A stretch of DNA of 64,000 bases from Acephala macrosclerotiorum (Eukaryota; Ascomycota; Leotiomycetes; Helotiales; Mollisiaceae): positions 270,278-334,277 of the forward strand of contig MU119241.1 of NCBI GenBank assembly GCA_014904845.1, written 5' to 3'. The notes beneath the pieces are model-generated. The model worked only from the letters and a program-made list of their open reading frames with translations, was not told where the DNA came from and made no database searches. The translations under genes and the position numbers were made by a program. The first letter of the stretch is position 1. Every line of letters begins with the position of its first letter. Below are positions 35,337-45,391 of the stretch, piece by piece.

Positions 35337-37501
35337 ATGTCCAAGACGCCACATCCCTTGTTGCCTATCAGCCAGTCCATTTCAGACTATATCCGGCTGG
35401 AACTCTCGGCACGCACAATTCCCAGGCTGCCGCATCTTGTTGTTGGCCTGGCGATACCGCTTCTCGTAGTAAGAACCCCTCAACACAGAAACTTCCCCAG
35501 CAAGCCAGCACACTTCAACTAACAAACAAGTACACCCCAATTCGAATCATTTACAATCTCAGATACCATCCACTTGCAAGATTCCCCGGACCAGCCTTAT
35601 GGAAAGTCACAAGATGGCCCTACATGCGAGTAATGCAGCAGGGGACTCTCGTCCACGAAATCTCAAAATTCCACGAACAATACGGAGAAACGATACGAGT
35701 AGGACCCAACGAAATCTCATGCATAAATCCACAAGCCTGGCAGAATATATACGGAGGTCACAAATCAGGACAAACGTTCCAAAAGAATCCACTTTAGATA
35801 TCAAGACAGAGGAGCAGCTCGAATTCGATACTAAGCGCCAAAGATGCAGACCAACATCATATCCGACGTCTGATCTCGCATGCGTTCTCAGAGAAAGCTT
35901 TGAGGGAGCAAAAACCCATTCTCCTGGAGTACATTGGGACTTTGATGCAAAGACTACATGATCAAGTGAGAGCTGGGTGGGGAAGCGGGGTCGTGAATCC
36001 GGTCTACTGGTATAGCTGGACAACGTTCGATATTGTTGGCGAACTTGGGTTTGGCGAGGCGTTTGGATGTTTGACTTCCTTTCGTGAGAATGAGTGGAGT
36101 TCTATGGTGTTCTCACACCTCAACGCAGCCTCACTCGTAACATCTGTCCGCTTTTATCCATTTCTGGAGCGCTTGTTACGCAGCTGTATGCCATCTCCAG
36201 TCAAGAATCGACAGGCAGAGTGGTCATTAAGTCAGCTAGCTGATGTCAGTACTGATAACTGATCATTTATCAGCTAGTCAGTTGAAAAAATCTCGAATGA
36301 CATAATTAATCAGTTAAAATCCTAGAAAATTTGTAGTTTTTAGGCCATTTTGAAGAGATAAATAACTTAAAACGCTTGAAAAACCGTGAATTTTTGCAAC
36401 TTTGATATAAGTTCAAAAAATTTACTAGCTTTTTGTCCCTTTTAACTTTTTAATCTATTTATAAACAAAAATAAATAGTCAAGTTTTTCGAATTGCATAA
36501 AGATATAAATTAAAACGTGGTTTCATACTATTTTTAGTAGCTGATTAGCAACTGATCAATTCATGACTTAAGTCATTCGGTTATCTTTCTTCTTGTCAGC
36601 TAGTCAGTTGGCCATTTTACTCAAATGATTAAGGGCTGACTGGCTTAATGACCACTCTGCCGATAGGGACATTTTCAACTGAGCAAGGAAAAGCTTCATC
36701 GACGACTGAAAGACGCACCGGAGACTAACAGTGATTTCATGTCGTACATTCTGGACCCAAACTTAACCAGCGAATGCCGCTGGAGGAGATTGAGACCACG
36801 TTCAACATTCTCATCATAGCTGGAAGCGAGACAACAGCATCAGCACTCGCTGGGATGACAGGATATCCCTTAAAGAATCCAACTTCCCTCGCAACACTTA
36901 TCAAGAAGATTCATGGTACTTTCAAAGCATAGAATGACATCAATCTGATTTCAGCGGGGAAGCTGCTATATCTGTCCGCTGTTATCGAGGAGGGACTAAG
37001 AATGGCTCCTCCTGTTCCGAGCGGGTTGCCAAGAGTAGTTCCTCCTGGTGGAGCAATGGTGTGCGGCGAATGGCTTCCAGGCGGGTAAGCTTAATGTCCC
37101 CGTGAAGTCCCGGTGAAGAAGTACATTGAATTACTCCTTAACTAACGATGTAAATGCAGACGAACATATCTTTCGGCTAGTGGACTGCCTATCGCTCTTC
37201 GTTGAACTCCACTCGACCAAACTAGTTTCTTCTAGAACGGTGGCTTTTGTCGGATCGAAGTTCAGCCTTCTCTGGAGATAGAAAATCTGCTTTCCAACCG
37301 TTCTCCTTTGATCTTCGAAACTGCATTGGTAAAAATCTAGCTTATGCCGAGTTGCGTCTTATTCTAGCTCGACTTCTCTGGAACTTTGATCTTAGTTTGC
37401 CAACAGGTCAGGCTGAGTATGAATGGTCAAAGCAGCGAACATATATTTTGGCGGAGAAGCAGCCGCTGAACGTACGCTTGTCTGTAGCAAAACATAATTG
37501 A
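35337..37501 (+). pseudogene. Cytochrome P450 pseudogene
   Basis: P450 segments follow in order but in several frames: RFPGPALWKVTRWPYM and FHEQYGETIRVGPNEI (35560-35740), AFSEKALREQKPILLEY to FDIVGELGFGEAF (35870-36080), the I-helix region ILIIAGSETTASALAG (about 36810-36860), [16 protein letters not shown] (K-helix with Glu and Arg, about 36970-37020) and the haem region [21 protein letters not shown] (about 37295-37370). Lesions: TAG after QTFQKNP near 35794, frame changes, a 444 bp MITE inserted at 36216-36659 and loss of the conserved Gly of the haem signature (FxxGxxxC read as FSFDLRNC). Not a functional enzyme. The family looks like the fungal benzoate/isotrichodermin-hydroxylase-type group, which is uncertain. 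Confidence 0.85.
36216..36659. mobile_element. hAT-like MITE, 444 bp, inside the P450 pseudogene
   Basis: Terminal inverted repeats begin CAGAGTGGTCATTAAG at the left (36216) and, read from the right end (36659), give the same bases with one later change. Flanking 8 bp are TCGACAGG (36208-36215) and CCGATAGG (36660-36667), matching at six positions with two C/T differences, as expected for an old 8 bp hAT target duplication. Near the ends lie repeated CAGCTAGTCAGTTG-type words, a subterminal repeat. The interior is AT-rich with no coding capacity. Confidence 0.75.
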
Positions 37502-37655
37502 TGCGTGGTGCTTGAAAGAAGCGCTGATACCGAGGAGGAAGATGGAGTTTGCGTTCTGGGTAGCCTCATGCCAACGTAGGCAAAAGTGGAGAAGATTGTT
37601 CTAAACAATGTACATGGTATTCATTACCAACATTCATGAAACTCCAAACGCTAAA

Positions 37656-39305
37656 TCATACAGTCAAGAACGCGCTGCTTCCACCAGAGTGTGCAGGACT
37701 GGCAAGCAGTTCCCCAGCTCTTCGCATCCGGTCCTTGATGACCTGCTCCTCACTCTCCCATCTCCCAATCGTATCCTTTTGATCGGCGCCAAATCCAAGC
37801 CAGCTTCCAGCATTGGATGCTTTGGTTTCCCTTTCTGCTTTTGCCATCTTGTTGACCATTGTCATCCAGTTTCCCAGGCCGACCTCGAGACATTGCTTGC
37901 AAGTATTCTTTGCCTCCTTGTCCAGTCCCTTCCGTCTCAATTCCTCTTCTGCGAGATCAACTGCTTCTCGAGTCCATGCTAAGCCATCTTCCCTGCTCGT
38001 CCGGCTTTGTTTGGAGGCATAAAGTATCTCTCCAATGTATGTCATGGTTGCAGCTTCCTTGCAGCGCTCCTTCGGATCTCGTAGAGGTGCAGCGGTACCG
38101 TCGTCAGGAGGGGGAGGATATTCAGGAGGAATCAATGCGGAACGTACGATCGACGTTATGGTCTTCATTATCGAATCATTCTCGTCATCTGGCATGAGAG
38201 TCGATCGCATGGTCGTGGGTGCATCTTGTAGGGACCTTCGAGCTCGCAGAATGGAGATGAATATGGGGAGGGCTTGGGAAAGGTTATTATTCGTGGCATG
38301 ATGGATGGCGAGAGCTGTGGTCGCGGATAATAAATTTGAGCTAGGAGTTCCAACGTTTGGGTTCAAGATGCCCGTTGTGGTATCGATGACCCCCTCTGGG
38401 CTGCTCGAGCTGGCAATGTCCAACGCCCACTTGTACATCGCAGACGCAGCTTCCGGTGTCTTCTTGTACTCAAGCCATGATGCATATGCCAATGCTGCGT
38501 CGAGCCTTTGCTTTTCATTGAACCCCTCCGTTGTCAAAGCACGCATGTAGAACACCTCCGGGGGTGTAAATGCTGGCTCGCAATCTTCTTCTCTCGGTGG
38601 TGATGGAGCTCCTGGAGGTATAGGTCGAGGATCCGGATTCGAAGGTCCGATAACAACACTTTCTGGGAAAGAAATACCTCTCGTCTTGTCCTTAACCCAA
38701 CCATCCAGATGCTCGGCGGCTCTCGCAGCTCCCATGATAACCTCATAGTAGCCACGCCTCCACGGTTCAGACTTCATCGTAATATTGTAACCAGTCTTTC
38801 CGACACCAGCAACCAAGATCCCGCCCTCGACTTGGTCCTTCAATCCAGGTCCATCGATGCTCGGGTCCTCTAGTCTTGACAGCAGATACTGATAATGAAA
38901 CGCAACAACAGGCCAGTTGATAAGATCCCTGAGTTCTCCATCGTGATCTTCGTTCCATCTTGAGCTCCTGTACTCTTTCCGAGTCCACCAAGACCATTCC
39001 CGTGGCGACGGAAATTTCCTTTCCAGCCATTCCTGCTGAACACCAAAAGACATCATAAAGAGCAAGGCCCAACCCGTCCAGAAAACCACTGTGTATTTTC
39101 CAGCCTTCCACACCTCATCTTTGATCCATTCCTTTCGCTCCGTTGTGAGAAATCGTACAATGGGCCGACGATTCGGGGATGTGAGGAATGGGAGCTGTGG
39201 TCGGGAATTAGATAGCAGCGTGTTCTGCGTGAAGAGGCGAGGCGAATTGGGAGGTCGTAAAGGTCGTAGGAGTAGTATTCTCCGGACTGGGAGTCTTGGG
39301 CGCAT
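37656..39305 (-). CDS. Mgr3-like mitochondrial inner-membrane protein
   Basis: Single-exon protein of 549 residues from the ATG at 39305 (upstream frame starts only at TTG). The N-terminus is rich in Arg, Leu, Pro and Ser with almost no acids, as in a mitochondrial presequence. A membrane span (YTVVFWTGWALLFMMSFG, about residues 70-90) and a WLERKFPSPREWSWWTR motif follow. The rest is helical with repeated A/L/Y pairs suggestive of TPR motifs (about 260-520). This resembles the fungal family of yeast Mgr3, an adaptor of the i-AAA protease. Homologues are often mislabelled as maltose permease, but it has one membrane span only and is not a transporter. Functional assignment is by resemblance. 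Confidence 0.75.
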   Translation of the reverse strand: MRPRLPVRRILLLRPLRPPNSPRLFTQNTLLSNSRPQLPFLTSPNRRPIVRFLTTERKEWIKDEVWKAGKYTVVFWTGWALLFMMSFGVQQEWLERKFPSPREWSWWTRKEYRSSRWNEDHDGELRDLINWPVVAFHYQYLLSRLEDPSIDGPGLKDQVEGGILVAGVGKTGYNITMKSEPWRRGYYEVIMGAARAAEHLDGWVKDKTRGISFPESVVIGPSNPDPRPIPPGAPSPPREEDCEPAFTPPEVFYMRALTTEGFNEKQRLDAALAYASWLEYKKTPEAASAMYKWALDIASSSSPEGVIDTTTGILNPNVGTPSSNLLSATTALAIHHATNNNLSQALPIFISILRARRSLQDAPTTMRSTLMPDDENDSIMKTITSIVRSALIPPEYPPPPDDGTAAPLRDPKERCKEAATMTYIGEILYASKQSRTSREDGLAWTREAVDLAEEELRRKGLDKEAKNTCKQCLEVGLGNWMTMVNKMAKAERETKASNAGSWLGFGADQKDTIGRWESEEQVIKDRMRRAGELLASPAHSGGSSAFLTV

Positions 39306-39674
39306 CTTGGACAATGGTCGGCGAGAGGAGAGATCGAAAGTCAAAGTTCATGTTGACCTTGAGGCCTCGCTGATAGAATCGCGAGGCACCAATGTCGAAA
39401 CCTTACATCCCAGGCTGTCAATCTCCGGACAAGCCTGGGACAATCTCCCTGACAATAAGATACGAATCCAGTTAGATTCCGATCAGAATTCGCTCGAATG
39501 ATGACAATTCGCATTCTTATATCAAAAATGTTGTTTTAAGGAACTATTGATTCCCAAGGGTATTCGATCACGTGTTTGTCATTCAGACTCATTTCAGGAA
39601 ATACTCCCTCGAGCGTCGAGTTTACTCTGAACATGTTTCATTACAGCAAAAACTACCGAGGTTATGAAGGAATA

Positions 39675-40750
39675 CTACAATGATATGTTCTTCTGATCCT
39701 GAGCCAAAGCAACATCATCCCAAAATACCTTCGTCTTCGGCCCATGATACGCAGGGAACCACAAGAATTCTCCCAGTGTCAAGCCAACCCCATCCACCCC
39801 GCTCAATCCACTTTTCTCGCAAGCTTCGGCAAGTAAAGCGACAAACCACTGATAGTGGATGCTTCTCCTGCTTCCCAGCCCACCCATGACCAACATTCAC
39901 AAGGTCATTTCCGGATACTGTATCTGCAACCTCTCATTCTCAACAATGTTCATGATCTCCTTCATTCGAGCGGATAGTATGTTCGACAATTTAGGTGCTG
40001 CTTTCGCTTCTCGCATGAAGAGAAGAACGTGAATGAGTGACGCACATCCGAACATTGGGAAGATGAGAAGGTTCGGCTCGATGTTCAAATTCAGTTGGGA
40101 GAATTCGAGTGCCGCCGCTCAATACAATCTAGCTGGTTCTTATAGAAGACGACCTGAGGCAGTTGTCCTCTAGCTCCCATCTTATCAGCTAGAGCTTTAG
40201 GTAAAGGGAGCACGCCATGTAAGCCCTGATATAGCTCGATGAGCTGTTGAGTCTGAGATTTGGAACCCGTGAGTTTGGTCAACTTAGCCTCGTAACGTTG
40301 GGCTAGGATATGCGGGGGCTTAGCTGCTACACACGGCTCGCATTTTGTGACGCTTGGTATGAGCTTGAACCGAGGCGGCGTATTGAAGAAGATGGCCGCT
40401 ATATTGTCCGTCCTGTAATGGATGATTGAGTAAGTCGGGACCAAATCATGATCTGAGATGGAATAGATGCTTACCATGCAACGAACCATGCAACGGCCAT
40501 GCTTAGATTACTTTCTTCAGAGAGGGCATCTAAGCCCCCTCTAGTGTTGACCAAAGCCTCAAGCCCATCCATATGTTCCTTGGTACCGAAACCGGCTTTT
40601 GTGTGTATCTAGGTTGCATGAGTCTGGAGACAAATAACCAAATCAGGTCCAAGCTAGCTTACACACCTGAAATGGTACTAGGAGACCAACTGTAATCAAC
40701 ATAGCCATAGACGCAGGTTCGTCTCCTTTCTCAACAATCCGCCTCCCCAT
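39675..40750 (-). pseudogene. Transcription-factor C-terminal domain, decayed
   Basis: Minus-strand exons recall the fungal transcription factor domain of PF11951-type regulators: MAMLITVGLLVPFQ, then IHTKAGFGTKEHMDGLEALVNTRGG read in parts, AVAWFVA, TDNIAAIFFNTPPRF (introns near 40670-40610 and 40490-40440), then FPMFGCASLIHVLLFMREA, LQIQYPEM and WFVALLAEACEKSG. Lesions: a frame change near 40115 between LDCIER and LEFSQLN, and TGA at 39899-39897 where the frame continues on both sides and homologous proteins usually have Trp (a TGG-to-TGA type change). The zinc cluster is not attached; a possible remnant lies at 41201-41670. Not expected to be functional. Confidence 0.65.
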
Positions 40751-41200
40751 GATGAAAAATCATGTCGGGACTGCATTTATTCCCGCGCTGCAGGGCCAGA
40801 TCATAAGATGTGTGAAAGGTGATTCCATTGGATACCAGGGAATTCAAGAAGTTGGATTGGCGCTGCTTTAGAAAAAATGACGGGGTAGCTATCATTGTAA
40901 CAAAAGCGATCTTCCCATGTTAGCAGACGACAAAATGACCGAGAGGTCGTTATACTAGGGAATCATCAGTCCCAGGTCATCGTGGGGAGGATCTAGGAAT
41001 GGAGATTTGTTGCAGATGTTTGATAGTGCTCGAGGTCCCAGATCAGTCCGCATGGAAGTTCTGCTCAACTAAGCTAGTTTCACAAGCGAGAATGGCTTGA
41101 GAGCGATACAAGACATAGTGATAATACTAAAATAGGAAATACAAAACATTTCTTGAACTTGGGAAACAGACATGGGTCAATGAAGACAGGGGAGATTAGA

Positions 41201-41670
41201 CTAACAATACTGCAAGTAAAAGTCGGTATGCCCCTTCTTTTGTACAGGGTACGAGGGGAATGGATCAAAAGCTGCGTTGTCTGGACCCGGAATGACGCTT
41301 GGTGCTTCAGGGCTGCGAGGGCGATCGCGCTTCAAGGACTTCTGCCAATGTTCATTCGACTTTTTCGTGCTCTCGTTTTCTTGGTCTTTGAGAACTCGAC
41401 TTCGTATTTGCCGGATGACGGGTGTGAGAGACTTTCGTTCAACCTCTCTCCTTGCTTGAGATCAAATCAGACTTCGAGAGGCGCCTTGAGGACGAGCAAG
41501 GCCGCTTTCTGTTACAAAATTAAGTTTCTGCGAAGGAATTTGTCAGGGGTGGAGCAGAACAATGGAGTTGAACGAATACTGACTTTACCCGTAGCTGCAG
41601 TTCCCAAACAAGTTCTTCACATTAGCCTGCTTCTCTTGGTGCCAACCAAATCTGGTATCTTACACGGTAG
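41201..41670 (-). pseudogene. Possible remnant of the same factor's N-terminus
   Basis: The minus strand reads VKNLFGNCSYG, an intron-like GGGTAAAG...CGCAG, then KLNFVTESGLARP and later a coherent stretch ending DPFPSYPVQKKGHTDFYLQYC before TAG at 41203-41201. Layout and wording resemble the last cysteine of a Zn2Cys6 cluster (C-x-YG), its linker and the NPF/DPF-Y-P region of PF11951-type factors. Earlier cluster cysteines are missing. It lies directly upstream of the decayed C-terminal domain on the same strand. Tentative. Confidence 0.35.
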
Positions 41671-41710
41671 TCCTAGACCAAGGCCTTCTTCCAGTCACTC
41701 GAAGATTTGA

Positions 41711-42726
41711 CTTGCTCCTTTTAGCTCATTCTCTTGTCAAGATTCCGGTCGAAAGACAATTCGAATATTCATATCCAGCAAGCTCTCGGTGTAAGACAGT
41801 CTTGCATCCAAAAGGTTGCGGAGCTTGGCAGGGCTGGCCCCCCAGTCTTGACATTTCTTGAGCTTGATATTTGACGAGACAATGCCCTTTTACGGACTGC
41901 CGTAGTCAGCAATCACATAATCTGCATTGCATGCCACTGGGCCCAATGACGCTCTGTTCCTCTTGATTCTACCTTCTCTCATAACTCTCGTTGTAATCGC
42001 GGATGTCATAAACTGTGGAGAAAAGACTACACTCGTGTATCGCCCAATGAGACTGCGTCCCCAGTCTCATTGGAAGCGAGATGGTATGACGAAACGGCAT
42101 CTGCCACGATTTGTAATCAGCAGAATCCGAACAGGCGAGTAACAATCATGGCTGAAGCGCTACTTCACTATCGGTAGCTATCTCTGCAGGACAATGCGGT
42201 GTAAGATATGAAGTTCTTGACCGGAGTGAAGGCTGAGAAGAACGGCACAAGTTGCTCAAGAGTTCTTGAACTTGAAGGTTGAGAAGAGAAGTGCGTACTT
42301 CCTGATCGAGGTTGAAATGACTCAGTGATTTCCTGTCCTTCCCCTGGTCTTGGCCTGCTTCCTTGGGTGGGCTCTCGTCCGGGCCCCCTGGCCTCGGGTT
42401 ACACTGCATGCAGCATGTATCCTCTCCAGTCATCTTATTTACCATACCGCTAGCCAAACATCAGCTGGTCGGCCATTGAGCTCTTGAAAAGCTACGTCGT
42501 GGTTCTGTGCATTTTGCCATGATAGGGATATGGAATTTTAAGGCGATATAGGATATTGAAGGCAGTCGACATGCCAAAGGGCCAGCTGGACGACAGCCGA
42601 TATCTGGCATTTAGTAGGAGCTCATGACTTGTAAAGTGAGCCATTTCCCATTCCAGGACAGAAATCTTTGCGGTATGCTCCAAGATTCGTAGCCGCCTTA
42701 TCGGATTCAAAACTTCTCCCGAAATT
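41711..42726. other. Intergenic with a perfect hairpin
   Basis: No supported gene. A perfect inverted repeat, CCAATGAGACTG / CAGTCTCATTGG with a 6 nt loop, lies at 42044-42073. It lacks a U tract and could be chance, a small terminator-like hairpin or a protein site. Confidence 0.4.
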
Positions 42727-43586
42727 TCATGCAATTATATCTCCTGGGAACCGGGATCGGCGTACTTTTCCTGCTCCCTCTGCAGACTTTCCCTTCTTCG
42801 AAGACGATTCAGGACATGGCTCTTCGCTGCTGTGAACATGGAAGCTGCAACGATCAGACTTCCTCGGATCGCAAGCTGATTTCGTTCGCTGGAGATTGAT
42901 ATAATCTGTCGCAAAGGTAGGATGGTCCTGGCACAGCTTCTGCACCTCTTCCGTTAGCCAGCCGTTGTTGATCCCTTCGGCCAGTACCCAGTAAATCGAC
43001 TTGGCGCAATATCGAGATAGTGATGAGCCTGCAGATGTCCGCACATAGGCACGATGGACAAAATCTGGAGACGGAAGCTCATCGACCATCCTGTGATATC
43101 TCACCAGAACGTTCATGATTGTGTCTTGAAGTTCCGGGAGGCAGCCCTTCTCTGCCAAACTGTAGAATCCAACAGCATCCCACGACGCTTCAGTGCCCTC
43201 TTCACTCTCAGCATCGACAGCCTCCACGTCGCGTATATGGCGTTTGTTATGACTGTATATCCATTCTATCAGAAGGTCGAAGGCAGCAGGGTCATCCTTG
43301 GGGAATCGTGCGACGTTCTCGATCGCTTCTTTAAATTGCCCATTACACATTTTGTCGAAACAAGGAACACATTTTGTCGTGGACTCGAAAGAGTTCGCTC
43401 TCTGGCCCGACAAGCAGATCAACCATCTCGGAGCCTAGTTCACTGCCATATCATCAGCTTCTAACCTACGATATAGGCCAAGCATCGCTACATACTTTCT
43501 AAATATTCTGCGCTCAGGATTGGCTCTCGGGAAGGGTCTGGGAGAGGCACCTCCTTATCGGCTACAATGGACGGCAAGGGTGCCAT
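42727..43586 (-). pseudogene. BTB/POZ-domain gene with an apparent frameshift
   Basis: Exon 1 (43586-43496) starts MAPLPSIVADKEVPLPDP; after a 61 bp intron (43495-43435) the frame reads SSEMVDLLVGPESELFRVHDKM, the first strand and helix of a BTB domain. The remainder of the domain, CVPCFDKMCNGQFKE to FPKDDPAAFDLLIEWIYS, is in another frame, so one base is missing or extra near 43370. The first frame would stop at 43345-43343. After the domain come AEKGCLPELQD, a helical region and a basic tail ending at 42727. BTB domains form dimers and Cullin-3 contacts; fungi have many small BTB proteins of unknown role. Either a recent pseudogene or a sequencing error. Confidence 0.7.
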
Positions 43587-44090
43587 TGACGAGACTCTCT
43601 ACCAGAAGGCGCCCTGGGAAAGTTATATCGCAATAGCGGGCGTTTGCTGTGTAAGGTTAGTGGTGATGGAAGCCCAGTCGACGTTCTGTTCGAAGCACCG
43701 GGATAGCTTTTACTGTATCTCGTTAGGCCGGCTGCTGCCGAACTTTCACAAAACTCACACCCACAGCCCTTTTCAACATCTCCATGAATGCCAGTTCTCC
43801 GATTACAGGAACGTTCAACAACAAGAAGCTTTCCAGGCATATGTCTCTTCAGATGGCGACCAGGTGCAAGTCTCGAAAGAAGCGATCGCCTGGTTGAGCC
43901 CAGCCTACGCTGTGATTCACGTATCACGATGAGCATCAGGCCATGGCATGCCTTATAGCCTCGACCTCGATGCAGCCTGCTCGCCATGCTTAAAAGACTT
44001 CCTCGCACAGCCTTTCCTCGCTCGCTCTCTTCAATATCTATTACCGAAGTTACGCCTATCTCTTAGCGGCATCTGCGGACCTCTTGCGCG
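43587..44090. other. Intergenic
   Basis: Divergent spacer between the BTB gene and the plus-strand deoxyribosyltransferase-like gene. The plus-strand open frame here is antisense to the BTB first exon and looks random. Confidence 0.4.
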
Positions 44091-44597
44091 ATGTCTACAC
44101 CCCAAGATTCAAAATGCGAAGTCATCTTTGCCCCTCACCCCTACACCAAAAACAAACCCACCGTCTTCCTCTCCGGCACAATCCACTTCCCTCCAGCCAC
44201 CGACTGGCGAGTCCGCATTCAATCCTCCCTTTCCCACCTCCCAATCACTATCCTGAACCCTGTTCGTCCAGACTGGGACTCGAGCTGGAAAGAAGATATC
44301 AACTTCGAGCCTTTCAACAAGCAAGTCAATTGGGAACTAGGTGGAATGGAAGATGCAGATGTGCTGGCTGTATACTTTGGATCGAATACAGAAGCTCCTA
44401 TCACTTTGATGGAATTGGGACTTGCTGCTGGGAAGGCGGGGAAGAGGGTTGTCGTTGCTTGTGTTGATGGGTATAAGAAGAAGGGGAATGTCCAGGTGGT
44501 GTGTCACAGGTATGGGATCGAGGTGGTTAAGGACGAAGTGGAGTTGGCTGAGGCGGTGCTGGTGAAGCTCAGAGAGCTGGGTGTGGATAGAGTCTGA
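44091..44597 (+). CDS. Nucleoside 2-deoxyribosyltransferase-like protein
   Basis: Intronless 168-residue protein of the nucleoside 2-deoxyribosyltransferase-like family (PF15891 type). Seen: TVFLSGTI at the first strand, ILNPVRPDWDSSW, VNWELGGMEDADVLAVYF and APITLMELGLAAG, the last carrying the Glu expected to act as nucleophile; the final strand-helix CHRYGIEVV closes the Rossmann-like fold. Relatives cleave or transfer the N-glycosidic bond of (deoxy)nucleosides, and some fungal members have no known substrate. Length and start (first ATG, just before the conserved core) are normal. Location is probably cytosolic, as no targeting signal is visible. Confidence 0.88.
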   Translation: MSTPQDSKCEVIFAPHPYTKNKPTVFLSGTIHFPPATDWRVRIQSSLSHLPITILNPVRPDWDSSWKEDINFEPFNKQVNWELGGMEDADVLAVYFGSNTEAPITLMELGLAAGKAGKRVVVACVDGYKKKGNVQVVCHRYGIEVVKDEVELAEAVLVKLRELGVDRV

Positions 44598-45100
44598 AGT
44601 TGAAAGGATTTACTCATGAGGTTGCTCTTCTGGGATACTTGTTGCATAGGTTAGTCTAGTGGACGGCTTCCTGTCTTGCAGCCTCGGGTGTTAAGATCTT
44701 ACTTCTGTTCTGCACTGAAACTCTATGAATCAGTCTTTTTTTATGGTGTATTTGGTGCTTTTACTGCAGCCGTAGGGGCATATTGCGTACTCCTTACCAA
44801 TTTGTGGCCTATATACCTACTACCCCGTAGTCTGCAAAGGAAGGGTATTTACCCAACACGCAATAGTAAAGCGTATCCCTCGGTCTAATTTCATTATGTA
44901 TTTATATTGAAGGGGCTTCATATGCCTGTCAGTCACGTTTGCGAAGAGTAGCTAGGCAATATCATCTACAAAACTTTCATTTCCGAGTCTTGAAAACCAC
45001 GCAAATACCCTCCAGCTCCAGCAAGAAAGATATCAAAATTTACCACCCGCCGAGTCTAGTAGACCATCATATTCCAGAACCTCATGAGTTCTAAGATCTC
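44598..45100. other. Intergenic
   Basis: Convergent spacer; no feature supported. Confidence 0.4.
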
Positions 45101-45391
45101 CTAAAGAAACTTGCATTTTCCATTCACGCAGAATGTTGGTGAAGTACACTTTATCTCTTTCGCCACGACACCTTTTCCACTACACTCCACAATCACATCA
45201 TGGCAAAACCCCGTTACTAAGATCCAGTCCCACGCGCATCCTCTTCCTTCAGCAACACACATGCAATTTTTGTCGTCGCGTGCCTCGAGTGAGCTGTTGC
45301 TAACTTGCGGAGGCTTGGGTCCGTTTGGGAATGCGTTGGACAGTGTGAAAAGACTCATGAAGAGAAGAACTAGTCCTTTTGCGAGAATCAT
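45101..45391 (-). CDS. Small secreted cysteine-rich protein (8 Cys), copy 1
   Basis: Intronless 96-residue protein with signal peptide (MILAKGLVLLFMSLFTLSNA). The mature chain begins FPNGPKPPQVSNSSLEAR and then carries eight cysteines, with a CMC pair, GC, FC, EC, KC, FC and KC. It is a clear paralogue of the gene at 46010-46354: shared AFPN-P-P--VSN--L-AR propeptide-like start, CMC and eight cysteines. Size, secretion and Cys content fit candidate effectors or antimicrobial-type proteins of fungi; function unknown. The conserved N-terminal segment before the cysteines could be a pro-region. A TATATATA box lies about 155 bp upstream. Confidence 0.82.
   Translation of the reverse strand: MILAKGLVLLFMSLFTLSNAFPNGPKPPQVSNSSLEARDDKNCMCVAEGRGCAWDWILVTGFCHDVIVECSGKGVVAKEIKCTSPTFCVNGKCKFL

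Noticed and set aside
20169..37501. A secondary-metabolite gene cluster (monooxygenase, SDR, FAD oxidase, P450, regulator)
   Set aside because: There is no PKS, NRPS, terpene synthase or other backbone enzyme, housekeeping genes (thiolase, ERG2, uS14m) are interspersed, and the P450 and one regulator are dead.
41153..41710. 185-residue plus-strand open frame
   Set aside because: No motif or plausible start context; the opposite strand reads like a decayed transcription factor.
42146..42734. Two minus-strand open frames downstream of the BTB gene
   Set aside because: No domain, and no splice signals connecting them convincingly to the BTB gene.
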